DNA from: Catonia carolina
Lineage: Eukaryota > Arthropoda > Insecta > Hemiptera > Achilidae
NCBI GenBank assembly: GCA_035578175.1
Contig: JAQMRL010000001.1
Coordinates: 372,303,720-372,367,719 of the forward strand
Length of the DNA stretch: 64,000 nt
Direction: 5' to 3'
In this document: positions 20,283 to 32,900 of the stretch, piece by piece
How positions within the stretch are numbered: the stretch's first letter is position 1
Layout of the letters: each line of letters begins with the position of its first letter
The notes under the pieces: model-generated
Seen by the model: only the letters and a program-made list of their open reading frames with translations
Told to the model about the DNA's origin: nothing
Database searches by the model: none
Program-made: the position numbers and the translations under genes

Positions 20283-21435
20283 ATATTTTTGTTTCTGTTA
20301 AACACAATAATAGCGTAGGCCAAAAATGATTTGTCAAGTAACGTCTTGTCAAATCTATTTTTCGTTGATTTAGAATCTGTTAGTTAACGGGAAATTTATA
20401 AGCAGTATTTATATCTTCTACACAGGCAGTGTAAAACTATAACCTTTAACACCTGATTCGTACAGAAGAGATAAATAAAAAATAATTCGGCGACAGCATT
20501 CGCTTAATTGCCGTAGCGAAAGTATAGACAGAAAAATTACGAACCCGATAGCTGTGATTTTATAGAGTTTTAGGGCTTTAATCAGTGTTTATGTACGCAG
20601 CTTTTCGAATATTACAATTTTATAAGCATTATCAGATGCGACTTTTTAACGTTCCGAAACCGAACGATTCATGCGTTCTCTTAAGCAAGGTAGGCTAATA
20701 AAATTACTTATTTTCAATCCAATTTGTCAGTAAACTTAAATGCTGGCTGTTGAAATTGTAGTGCAATGAAAGTTTTTTTTTAGGTAAGCAGCGGACAAGG
20801 TGGTTTGAACCTCTAAAATCTTTTCTGAGTGAGATGAGTTGAGTTGGTTTACATGGTCTTCTTACAGCGGTTATAATTATACTTATGAGAATGCCAGTCA
20901 TTCGGAAAATCATGTACTTTCGACTCTACGAATGACATCTGTATTTCATTATCAACAGGGTTTGATTGTAAAATGAAATTCATGAATCTCAGATGAGATA
21001 ACTCTGACTAGTGTCATTTATACCTCTACCTCTTCTGTTCTTACGTGCTTTAGTCATATAATTGGCTGACCCTGTGATAAAAATGAATACATATTTACGG
21101 TCAGGAACTAGAAAATTACGTGCAAAAAATGTTTAACACTCTACCTTTTCATTAAGGCCACAATAAATTTCATCCATCTTAAAATACAGGAACTGATGAA
21201 ATAAGAGTAAAGCCAGAAAACCTTTTTCGAAATTACATCGGCCATTAGATCATCATTTTGTTAGACCGTTGATTATGATATTTCAACTTATGCTCGTTGG
21301 TAGAGCAAAATAAGTTTCTTGTTATAAAACGGATTAATGTGATATATTTTCTTACCCGGTAGGATATTGACTTTGTTTCGTCTCAAGATATTTTGAATTA
21401 GATTTATCAGTTGCCTTCTACGTACCGTAATAATC
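20283..21435. repeat. Satellite unit M2, right part, with switch to homogenised sequence
   Basis: Starts with the second ATATTTTT copy and continues the satellite exactly where the left part stopped. From 20290 to about 20780 it shows frequent substitutions and indels relative to later units. From about 20940 to 21435 it is essentially identical to them. The unit therefore contains the boundary between the old and the homogenised array. Confidence 0.9.
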
Positions 21436-21578
21436 ATTTACAGTTCTATAAAGTCATTCACTTACAAATATGATACATTACTGGCCAAAAATTAGGTTAC
21501 AACAATCGAACAACTAGGAAAAATAAATAACTCTCTTTCGTTTAATTTTCTTTGTGTCGGTATCGAATGAACACTCGT

Positions 21579-21594
21579 GATTTTTTAAAAAATC
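21579..21594. repeat. 16-bp perfect A/T palindrome in the monomer
   Basis: GATTTTTTAAAAAATC, perfect in M3 and in the later units that I checked. In M1 and M2 the right arm is altered (AAAAAACC and AAAAAAAC), so the perfect form belongs to the homogenised type. Confidence 0.85.
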
Positions 21595-21799
21595 GTGTTA
21601 ACATTTAGCAGCAACAGAAACCAATTTTTAATTTCCTTAAGAACTCGAAAGACCTCTACAATGGGGTACTACATATTTCGTAAGTGATATTTACCTAGAA
21701 ACTATAAATCTCATTAAAAGGTACCTTCATATGTTCTGCCCTACCGTTAACTAGAAGTTGACATTGGGTGTGGACTTTATATTACAATCACACTCGACG

Positions 21800-22058
21800 T
21801 GACGCCCAGAATCAGTACGGACCAATCAGAAAGCAGCATATCCTGTCGAATGACGTAACGCTCAAGACACTTTGTCATTGGTTGACATCGGTGTGACGTA
21901 GTACAGTAATATAAACTCTCTGATTGGACAATATTAACCAATCAAAATGACGCAAATGAAGACATCTGATTGGTTAAAACTGGGCTTTCTTATTGGCCGA
22001 AAATACGAGACTCTGATTGGGCAATTATTACCTGAGCCTTTGACGTCACATGCGCATC
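21800..22058. promoter_or_regulatory. Promoter-like block: seven CCAAT/ATTGG boxes, five TGACG motifs
   Basis: In M3, CCAAT occurs at 21822 and 21938 (plus) and ATTGG (CCAAT on the minus strand) at 21877, 21923, 21969, 21992 and 22016. TGACG occurs at 21800, 21851 (as TGACGTAA), 21894, 21948 and 22041 (as the full palindrome TGACGTCA), with TGCGCATC at 22051 next to the last. A TATAAAC string lies at 21910. CCAAT boxes bind NF-Y, and TGACGTCA binds CREB/ATF-type factors; such clustering with 15-55 bp spacing is typical of promoters. The block recurs in every unit. Direction of transcription, and whether any occurs, cannot be told. Other readings: chance in a repeated sequence, or a promoter captured when the repeat arose. 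Confidence 0.45.
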
Positions 22059-22620
22059 ACACTCAACTTGGCCCGACTTACTCACGCAACCCTAATAGAT
22101 CGTTTGTTGGATACCAGTTACATTTTGATAGATATATTTTTGTTTCTGCTAAACACAATAACAGCGTAAGTCAAAAATGATTTGTCAAGTAACCTCTTGT
22201 CAAGTCTATTTTTCGTTGATTTATGATCTGTTAGTTAACGGGAAATTTAGAATCAGTATTTATATCTTCTACACAGGCAGTGTAAAACTATAACCTTTAA
22301 CACCTGATTCGTACAGATGAGATAAATAAAAAATAATTCGGCGACAGCATTCGCTTAATTGTCGTAGCGAAAGTATAGACAGAAAAATTATGAACTTGAT
22401 AGCTGTGATTTTATAGAGTTTTAGGCCTGTAATCAGTGTTTATGTAGGTAGCTTGTTCGAATATTGCAATATTAAAAGCATTATCAGATGCGACTTTTAA
22501 CGTTCCGAAACCGAACAATTCATGCGTTCTCTTAAGCAAGGTAGGCTAATAAAATTACTTATTTTCAATCCAATTTGTCAGTAAACTTAAATGCTGGCTG
22601 TTTAAATTGTTGTGCATTGA

Positions 22621-23013
22621 AAGTTGTATTTTAGGTAAGCAGCGGACAAGGTGGTTTGAACCTCTAAAATCTTTTCTGAGTGAGATGAGTTGAGTTGGTT
22701 TACATGGTCTTCTTACAGCGTTTATAATTATACTTATGAGAATGCCAGTCATTCGGAAAATCATGTACTTTCGACTCTACGAATGACACCTGTATTTCAT
22801 TATCAACAGGGTTTGATTGTAAAATGAAATTCATGAATCTCAGATGAGATAACTCTGACTAGTGTCATTTATACCTCTACCTCTTCTGTTCTTACGTGCT
22901 TTAGTCATATAATTGGCTGACCCTGTGATAAAAATGAATACATATTTACGGTCAGGAACTAGAAAATTACGTGCAAAAAATGTTTAACACTCTACCTTTT
23001 CATTAAGGCCACA
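22621..23013 (-). repeat. Inverted retroposon relic within the monomer (same family as 11679-12086)
   Basis: The complement of the retroposon at 11679-12086 aligns along nearly its whole length, in order. Shared anchors, plus strand of the satellite: TTTAGGT next to a GTT-like remnant of the tail, TGGTTTGAACCT, CTTATnAGnATGCC, AATGACACCT, AATGAAATTCAT, GAGATAACTCTGA, CCTCTACCTCTTCTGTTCTT and AATTGGCTGACC. Similarity is by eye roughly two thirds to three quarters. The weakest part is the retroposon 5' end (22940-23013). The relic is in all units, so it was part of the monomer before amplification. Confidence 0.8.
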
Positions 23014-23286
23014 ATAAATTTCATCCATCTTAAAATACAGGAACTGATGAAATAAGAGTAAAGCCAGAAAACCTTTTTCGAAATTACATCGGCCATTAGA
23101 TCATCATTTTGTTAGACCGTTGATTATGATATTTCAACTTATGCTCGTTGGTAGAGCAAAATAAGTTTCTTGTTATAAAACGGATTAATGTGATATATTT
23201 TCTTACCCGGTAGGATATTGACTTTGTTTCGTCTCAAGATATTTTGAATTAGATTTATCAGTTGCCTTCTACGTACCGTAATAATC

Positions 23287-26200
23287 ATTTACAGTTCTAT
23301 AAAGTCATTCACTTACAAATATGATACATTACTGGCCAAAAATTAGGTTACAACAATCGAACAACTAGGAAAAATAAATAACTCTCTTTCGTTTAATTTT
23401 CTTTGTGTCGGTATCGAATGAACACTCGTGATTTTTTAAAAAATCGTGTTAACATTTAGCAGCAACAGAAACCAATTTTTAATTTCCTTAAGAACTCGAA
23501 AGACCTCTACAATGGGGTACTACATATTTCGTAAGTGATATTTACCTAGAAACTATAAATCTCATTAAAAGGTACCTTCATATGTTCTGCCCTACCGTTA
23601 ACTAGAAGTTGACATTGGGTGTGGACTTTATATTACAATCACACTCGACGTGACGCCCAGAATCAGTACGGACCAATCAGAAAGCAGCATATCCTGTCGA
23701 ATGACGTAACGCTCAAGACACTTTGTCATTGGTTGACATCGGTGTGACGTAGTACAGTAATATAAACTCTCTGATTGGACAATATTAACCAATCAAAATG
23801 ACGCAAATGAAGACATCTGATTGGTTAAAACTGGGCTTTCTTATTGGCCGAAAATACGAGACTCTGATTGGGCAATTATTACCTGAGCCTTTGACGTCAC
23901 ATGCGCATCACACTCAACTTGGCCCGACTTACTCACGCAACCCTAATAGATCGTTTGTTGGATACCAGTTACATTTTGATACATATATTTTTGTTTCTGC
24001 TAAACACAATAACAGCGTAAGTCAAAAATGATTTGTCAAGTAACCTCTTGTCAAGTCTATTTTTCGTTGATTTATGATCTGTTAGTTAACGGGAAATTTA
24101 GAATCAGTATTTATATCTTCTACACAGGCAGTGTAAAACTATAACCTTTAACACCTGATTCGTACAGATGAGATAAATAAAAAATAATTCGGCGACAGCA
24201 TTCGCTTAATTGTCGTAGCGAAAGTATAGACAGAAAAATTATGAACTTGATAGCTGTGATTTTATAGAGTTTTAGGCCTGTAATCAGTGTTTATGTAGGG
24301 AGCTTGTTCGAATATTGCAATATTAAAAGCATTATCAGATGCGACTTTTAACGTTCCGAAACCGAACAATTCATGCGTTCTCTTAAGCAAGGTAGGCTAA
24401 TAAAATTACTTATTTTCAATCCAATTTGTCAGTAAACTTAAATGCTGGCTGTTTAAATTGTTGTGCATTGAAAGTTGTATTTTAGGTAAGCAGCGGACAA
24501 GGTGGTTTGAACCTCTAAAATCTTTTCTGAGTGAGATGAGTTGAGTTGGTTTACATGGTCTTCTTACAGCGTTTATAATTATACTTATGAGAATGCCAGT
24601 CATTCGGAAAATCATGTACTTTCGACTCTACGAATGACACTTGTATTTCATTATCAACAGGGTTTGATTGTAAAATGAAATTCATGAATCTCAGATGAGA
24701 TAACTCTGACTAGTGTCATTTATACCTCTACCTCTTCTGTTCTTACGTGCTTTAGTCATATAATTGGCTGACCCTGTGATAAAAATGAATACATATTTAC
24801 GGTCAGGAACTAGAAAATTACGTGCAAAAAATGTTTAACACTCTACCTTTTCATTAAGGCCACAATAAATTTCATCCATCTTAAAATACAGGAACTGATG
24901 AAATAAGAGTAAAGCCAGAAAACCTTTTTCGAAATTACATCGGCCATTAGATCATCATTTTGTTAGACCGTTGATTATGATATTTCAACTTATGCTCGTT
25001 GGTAGAGCAAAATAAGTTTCTTGTTATAAAACGGATTAATGTGATAAATTTTCTTACCCGGTAGGATATTGACTTTGTTTCGTCTCAAGATATTTTGAAT
25101 TAGATTTATCAGTTGCCTTCTACGCACCGTAATAATCATTTACAGTTCTATAAAGTCATTCACTTACAAATATGATACATTACTGGCCAAAAATTAGGTT
25201 ACAACAATCGAACAACTAGGAAAAATAAATAACTCTCTTTCGTTTAATTTTCTTTGTGTCGGTATCGAATGAACACTCGTGATTTTTTAAAAAATCGTGT
25301 TAACATTTAGCAGCAACAGAAACCAATTTTTAATTTCCTTAAGAACTCGAAAGACCTCTACAATGGGGTACTACATATTTCGTAAGTGATATTTACCTAG
25401 AAACTATAAATCTCATTAAAAGGTACCTTCATATGTTCTGCCCTACCGTTAACTAGAAGTTGACATTGGGTGTGGACTTTATATTACAATCACACTCGAC
25501 GTGACGCCCAGAATCAGTACGGACCAATCAGAAAGCAGCATATCCTGTCGAATGACGTAACGCTCAAGACACTTTGTCATTGGTTGACATCGGTGTGACG
25601 TAGTACAGTAATATAAACTCTCTGATTGGACAATATTAACCAATCAAAATGACGCAAATGAAGACATCTGATTGGTTAAAACTGGGCTTTCTTATTGGCC
25701 GAAAATACGAGACTCTGATTGGGCAATTATTACCTGAGCCTTTGACGTCACATGCGCATCACACTCAACTTGGCCCGACTTACTCACGCAACCCTAATAG
25801 ATCGTTTGTTGGATACCAGTTACATTTTGATACATATATTTTTGTTTCTGCTAAACACAATAACAGCGTAAGTCAAAAATGATTTGTCAAGTAACCTCTT
25901 GTCAAGTCTATTTTTCGTTGATTTATGATCTGTTAGTTAACGGGAAATTTAGAATCAGTATTTATATCTTCTACACAGGCAGTGTAAAACTATAACCTTT
26001 AACACCTGATTCGTACAGATGAGATAAATAAAAAATAATTCGGCGACAGCATTCGCTTAATTGTCGTAGCGAAAGTATAGACAGAAAAATTATGAACTTG
26101 ATAGCTGTGATTTTATAGAGTTTTAGGCCTGTAATCAGTGTTTATGTAGGGAGCTTGTTCGAATATTGCAATATTAAAAGCATTATCAGATGCGACTTTT

Positions 26201-26988
26201 AACGTTCCGAAACCGAACAATTCATGCGTTCTCTTAAGCAAGGTAGGCTAATAAAATTACTTATTTTCAATCCAATTTGTCAGTAAACTTAAATGCTGGC
26301 TGTTTAAATTGTTGTGCATTGAAAGTTGTATTTTAGGTAAGCAGCGGACAAGGTGGTTTGAACCTCTAAAATCTTTTCTGAGTGAGATGAGTTGAGTTGG
26401 TTTACATGGTCTTCTTACAGCGTTTATAATTATACTTATGAGAATGCCAGTCATTCGGAAAATCATGTACTTTCGACTCTACGAATGACACCTGTATTTC
26501 ATTATCAACAGGGTTTGATTGTAAAATGAAATTCATGAATCTCAGATGAGATAACTCTGACTAGTGTCATTTATACCTCTACCTCTTCTGTTCTTACGTG
26601 CTTTAGTCATATAATTGGCTGACCCTGTGATAAAAATGAATACATATTTACGGTCAGGAACTAGAAAATTACGTGCAAAAAATGTTTAACACTCTACCTT
26701 TTCATTAAGGCCACAATAAATTTCATCCATCTTAAAATACAGGAACTGATGAAATAAGAGTAAAGCCAGAAAACCTTTTTCGAAATTACATCGGCCATTA
26801 GATCATCATTTTGTTAGACCGTTGATTATGATATTTCAACTTATGCTCGTTGGTAGAGCAAAATAAGTTTCTTGTTATAAAACGGATTAATGTGATAAAT
26901 TTTCTTACCCGGTAGGATATTGACTTTGTTTCGTCTCAAGATATTTTGAATTAGATTTATCAGTTGCCTTCTACGCACCGTAATAATC
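23287..26988. repeat. Satellite units M4-M5, an adjacent duplicated pair
   Basis: These two neighbours share variants that I did not find elsewhere: G instead of T at 24300 and 26151, A instead of T at 25047 and 26898, C instead of T at 25125 and 26976. Both have C at the site equivalent to 22131. This points to a recent single-unit duplication or conversion. Confidence 0.9.
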
Positions 26989-29900
26989 ATTTACAGTTCT
27001 ATAAAGTCATTCACTTACAAATATGATACATTACTGGCCAAAAATTAGGTTACAACAATCGAACAACTAGGAAAAATAAATAACTCTCTTTCGTTTAATT
27101 TTCTTTGTGTCGGTATCGAATGAACACTCGTGATTTTTTAAAAAATCGTGTTAACATTTAGCAGCAACAGAAACCAATTTTTAATTTCCTTAAGAACTCG
27201 AAAGACCTCTACAATGGGGTACTACATATTTCGTAAGTGATATTTACCTAGAAACTATAAATCTCATTAAAAGGTACCTTCATATGTTCTGCCCTACCGT
27301 TAACTAGAAGTTGACATTGGGTGTGGACTTTATATTACAATCACACTCGACGTGACGCCCAGAATCAGTACGGACCAATCAGAAAGCAGCATATCCTGTC
27401 GAATGACGTAACGCTCAAGACACTTTGTCATTGGTTGACATCGGTGTGACGTAGTACAGTAATATAAACTCTCTGATTGGACAATATTAACCAATCAAAA
27501 TGACGCAAATGAAGACATCTGGTTGGTTAAAACTGGGCTTTCTTATTGGCCGAAAATACGAGACTCTGATTGGGCAATTATTACCTGAGCCTTTGACGTC
27601 ACATGCGCATCACACTCAACTTGGCCCGACTTACTCACGCAACCCTAATAGATCGTTTGTTGGATACCAGTTACATTTTGATAGATATATTTTTGTTTCT
27701 GCTAAACACAATAACAGCGTAAGTCAAAAATGATTTGTCAAGTAACCTCTTGTCAAGTCTATTTTTCGTTGATTTATGATCTGTTAGTTAACGGGAAATT
27801 TAGAATCAGTATTTATATCTTCTACACAGGCAGTGTAAAACTATAACCTTTAACACCTGATTCGTACAGATGAGATAAATAAAAAATAATTCGGCGACAG
27901 CATTCGCTTAATTGTCGTAGCGAAAGTATAGACAGAAAAATTATGAACTTGATAGCTGTGATTTTATAGAGTTTTAGGCCTGTAATCAGTGTTTATGTAG
28001 GTAGCTTGTTCGAATATTGCAATATTAAAAGCATTATCAGATGCGACTTTTAACGTTCCGAAACCGAACAATTCATGCGTTCTCTTAAGCAAGGTAGGCT
28101 AATAAAATTACTTATTTTCAATCCAATTTGTCAGTAAACTTAAATGCTGGCTGTTTAAATTGTTGTGCATTGAAAGTTGTATTTTAGGTAAGCAGCGGAC
28201 AAGGTGGTTTGAACCTCTAAAATCTTTTCTGAGTGAGATGAGTTGAGTTGGTTTACATGGTCTTCTTACAGCGTTTATAATTATACTTATGAGAATGCCA
28301 GTCATTCGGAAAATCATGTACTTTCGACTCTACGAATGACACCTGTATTTCATTATCAACAGGGTTTGATTGTAAAATGAAATTCATGAATCTCAGATGA
28401 GATAACTCTGACTAGTGTCATTTATACCTCTACCTCTTCTGTTTTTACGTGCTTTAGTCATATAATTGGCTGACGCTGTGATAAAAATGAATACATATTT
28501 ACGGTCAGGAACTAGAAAATTACGTGCAAAAAATGTTTAACACTCTACCTTTTCATTAAGGCCACAATAAATTTCATCCATCTTAAAATACAGGAACTGA
28601 TGAAATAAGAGTAAAGCCAGAAAACCTTTTTCGAAATTACATCGGCCATTAGATCATCATTTTGTTAGACCGTTGATTATGATATTTCAACTTATGCTCG
28701 TTGGTAGAGCAAAATAAGTTTCTTGTTATAAAACGGATTAATGTGATATATTTTCTTACCCGGTAGGATATTGACTTTGTTTCGTCTCAAGATATTTTGA
28801 ATTAGATTTATCAGTTGCCTTCTACGTACCGTAATAATCATTTACAGTTCTATAAAGTCATTCACTTACAAATATGATACATTACTGGCCAAAAATTAGG
28901 TTACAACAATCGAACAACTAGGAAAAATAAATAACTCTCTTTCGTTTAATTTTCTTTGTGTCGGTATCGAATGAACACTCGTGATTTTTTAAAAAATCGT
29001 GTTAACATTTAGCAGCAACAGAAACCAATTTTTAATTTCCTTAAGAACTCGAAAGACCTCTACAATGGGGTACTACATATTTCGTAAGTGATATTTACCT
29101 AGAAACTATAAATCTCATTAAAAGGTACCTTCATATGTTCTGCCCTACCGTTAACTAGAAGTTGACATTGGGTGTGGACTTTATATTACAATCACACTCG
29201 ACGTGACGCCCAGAATCAGTACGGACCAATCAGAAAGCAGCATATCCTGTCGAATGACGTAACGCTCAAGACACTTTGTCATTGGTTGACATCGGTGTGA
29301 CGTAGTACAGTAATATAAACTCTCTGATTGGACAATATTAACCAATCAAAATGACGCAAATGAAGACATCTGATTGGTTAAAACTGGGCTTTCTTATTGG
29401 CCGAAAATACGAGACTCTGATTGGGCAATTATTACCTGAGCCTTTGACGTCACATGCGCATCACACTCAACTTGGCCCGACTTACTCACGCAACCCTAAT
29501 AGATCGTTTGTTGGATACCAGTTACATTTTGATAGATATATTTTTGTTTCTGCTAAACACAATAACAGCGTAAGTCAAAAATGATTTGTCAAGTAACCTC
29601 TTGTCAAGTCTATTTTTCGTTGATTTATGATCTGTTAGTTAACGGGAAATTTAGAATCAGTATTTATATCTTCTACACAGGCAGTGTAAAACTATAACCT
29701 TTAACACCTGATTCGTACAGATGAGATAAATAAAAAATAATTCGGCGACAGCATTCGCTTAATTGTCGTAGCGAAAGTATAGACAGAAAAATTATGAACT
29801 TGATAGCTGTGATTTTATAGAGTTTTAGGCCTGTAATCAGTGTTTATGTAGGTAGCTTGTTCGAATATTGCAATATTAAAAGCATTATCAGATGCGACTT

Positions 29901-32900
29901 TTAACGTTCCGAAACCGAACAATTCATGCGTTCTCTTAAGCAAGGTAGGCTAATAAAATTACTTATTTTCAATCCAATTTGTCAGTAAACTTAAATGCTG
30001 GCTGTTTAAATTGTTGTGCATTGAAAGTTGTATTTTAGGTAAGCAGCGGACAAGGTGGTTTGAACCTCTAAAATCTTTTCTGAGTGAGATGAGTTGAGTT
30101 GGTTTACATGGTCTTCTTACAGCGTTTATAATTATACTTATGAGAATGCCAGTCATTCGGAAAATCATGTACTTTCGACTCTACGAATGACACCTGTATT
30201 TCATTATCAACAGGGTTTGATTGTAAAATGAAATTCATGAATCTCAGATGAGATAACTCTGACTAATGTCATTTATACCTCTACCTCTTCTGTTCTTACG
30301 TGCTTTAGTCATATAATTGGCTGACCCTGTGATAAAAATGAATACATATTTACGGTCAGGAACTAGAAAATTACGTGCAAAAAATGTTTAACACTCTACC
30401 TTTTCATTAAGGCCACAATAAATTTCATCCATCTTACAATACAGGAACTGATGAAATAAGAGTAAAGCCAGAAAACCTTTTTCGAAATTACATCGGCCAT
30501 TAGATCATCATTTTGTTAGACCGTTGATTATGATATTTCAACTTATGCTCGTTGGTAGAGCAAAATAAGTTTCTTGTTATAAAACGGATTAATGTGATAT
30601 ATTTTCTTACCCGGTAGGATATTGACTTTGTTTCGTCTCAAGATATTTTGAATTAGATTTATCAGTTGCCTTCTACGTACCGTAATAATCATTTACAGTT
30701 CTATAAAGTCATTCACTTACAAATATGATACATTACTGGCCAAAAATTAGGTTACAACAATCGAACAACTAGGAAAAATAAATAACTCTCTTTCGTTTAA
30801 TTTTCTTTGTGTCGGTATCGAATGAACACTCGTGATTTTTTAAAAAATCGTGTTAACATTTAGCAGCAACAGAAACCAATTTTTAATTTCCTTAAGAACT
30901 CGAAAGACCTCTACAATGGGGTACTACATATTTCGTAAGTGATATTTACCTAGAAACTATAAATCTCATTAAAAGGTACCTTCATATGTTCTGCCCTACC
31001 GTTAACTAGAAGTTGACATTGGGTGTGGACTTTATATTACAATCACACTCGACGTGACGCCCAGAATCAGTACGGACCAATCAGAAAGCAGCATATCCTG
31101 TCGAATGACGTAACGCTCAAGACACTTTGTCATTGGTTGACATCGGTGTGACGTAGTACAGTAATATAAACTCTCTGATTGGACAATATTAACCAATCAA
31201 AATGACGCAAATGAAGACATCTGGTTGGTTAAAACTGGGCTTTCTTATTGGCCGAAAATACGAGACTCTGATTGGGCAATTATTACCTGAGCCTTTGACG
31301 TCACATGCGCATCACACTCAACTTGGCCCGACTTACTCACGCAACCCTAATAGATCGTTTGTTGGATACCAGTTACATTTTGATAGATATATTTTTGTTT
31401 CTGCTAAACACAATAACAGCGTAAGTCAAAAATGATTTGTCAAGTAACCTCTTGTCAAGTCTATTTTTCGTTGATTTATGATCTGTTAGTTAACGGGAAA
31501 TTTAGAATCAGTATTTATATCTTCTACACAGGCAGTGTAAAACTATAACCTTTAACACCTGATTCTTACAGATGAGATAAATAAAAAATAATTCGGCGAC
31601 AGCATTCGCTTAATTGTCGTAGCGAAAGTATAGACAGAAAAATTATGAACTTGATAGCTGTGATTTTATAGAGTTTTAGGCCTGTAATCAGTGTTTATGT
31701 AGGTAGCTTGTTCGAATATTGCAATATTAAAAGCATTATCAGATGCGACTTTTAACGTTCCGAAACCGAACAATTCATGCGTTCTCTTAAGCAAGGTAGG
31801 CTAATAAAATTACTTATTTTCAATCCAATTTGTCAGTAAACTTAAATGCTGGCTGTTTAAATTGTTGTGCATTGAAAGTTGTATTTTAGGTAAGCAGCGG
31901 ACAAGGTGGTTTGAACCTCTAAAATCTTTTCTGAGTGAGATGAGTTGAGTTGGTTTACATGGTCTTCTTACAGCGTTTATAATTATACTTATGAGAATGC
32001 CAGTCATTCGGAAAATCATGTACTTTCGACTCTACGAATGACACCTGTATTTCATTATCAACAGGGTTTGATTGTAAAATGAAATTCATGAATCTCAGAT
32101 GAGATAACTCTGACTAGTGTCATTTATACCTCTACCTCTTCTGTTTTTACGTGCTTTAGTCATATAATTGGCTGACGCTGTGATAAAAATGAATACATAT
32201 TTACGGTCAGGAACTAGAAAATTACGTGCAAAAAATGTTTAACACTCTACCTTTTCATTAAGGCCACAATAAATTTCATCCATCTTAAAATACAGGAACT
32301 GATGAAATAAGAGTAAAGCCAGAAAACCTTTTTCGAAATTACATCGGCCATTAGATCATCATTTTGTTAGACCGTTGATTATGATATTTCAACTTATGCT
32401 CGTTGGTAGAGCAAAATAAGTTTCTTGTTATAAAACGGATTAATGTGATATATTTTCTTACCCGGTAGGATATTGACTTTGTTTCGTCTCAAGATATTTT
32501 GAATTAGATTTATCAGTTGCCTTCTACGTACCGTAATAATCATTTACAGTTCTATAAAGTCATTCACTTACAAATATGATACATTACTGGCCAAAAATTA
32601 GGTTACAACAATCGAACAACTAGGAAAAATAAATAACTCTCTTTCGTTTAATTTTCTTTGTGTCGGTATCGAATGAACACTCGTGATTTTTTAAAAAATC
32701 GTGTTAACATTTAGCAGCAACAGAAACCAATTTTTAATTTCCTTAAGAACTCGAAAGACCTCTACAATGGGGTACTACATATTTCGTAAGTGATATTTAC
32801 CTAGAAACTATAAATCTCATTAAAAGGTACCTTCATATGTTCTGCCCTACCGTTAACTAGAAGTTGACATTGGGTGTGGACTTTATATTACAATCACACT

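Larger units (their letters stand above)
21436..23286. repeat. Satellite unit M3, used here as reference monomer
   Basis: First fully homogenised unit, 1,851 bp. Order of parts: A/T palindrome (21579-21594), CCAAT/TGACG-rich block (about 21800-22058), an AT-rich middle, and an inverted retroposon relic (22621-23013). G is present at the G/C variant site 22131, A at the A/G site and A at the A/T site used below to compare units. Confidence 0.95.

Noticed and set aside
21947..22180. 77-codon plus-strand frame recurring in M3 to M25
   Set aside because: It lies over the CCAAT/TGACG block, resembles no known protein, and is broken by a stop in the diverged unit M1. Its repetition only reflects the repeated DNA.
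22200..22240. CENP-B box-like TTCGTTGA ... AACGGGA in the monomer
   Set aside because: The spacing between the two halves is too large for a CENP-B box, so there is no sequence support for a centromere-protein site.
22555..22764. 69-codon minus-strand frame as a real gene in each unit
   Set aside because: Overlaps a decayed retroposon, most differences between diverged units alter residues, and the frame does not match that of the related single copy. Kept only as a point to test.
23143..23157. tRNA-like D-arm (GCTCGTTGGTAGAGC) in each monomer
   Set aside because: It resembles a tRNA D-arm, but no anticodon arm or T-arm follows at the right distance, so no tRNA gene is called.
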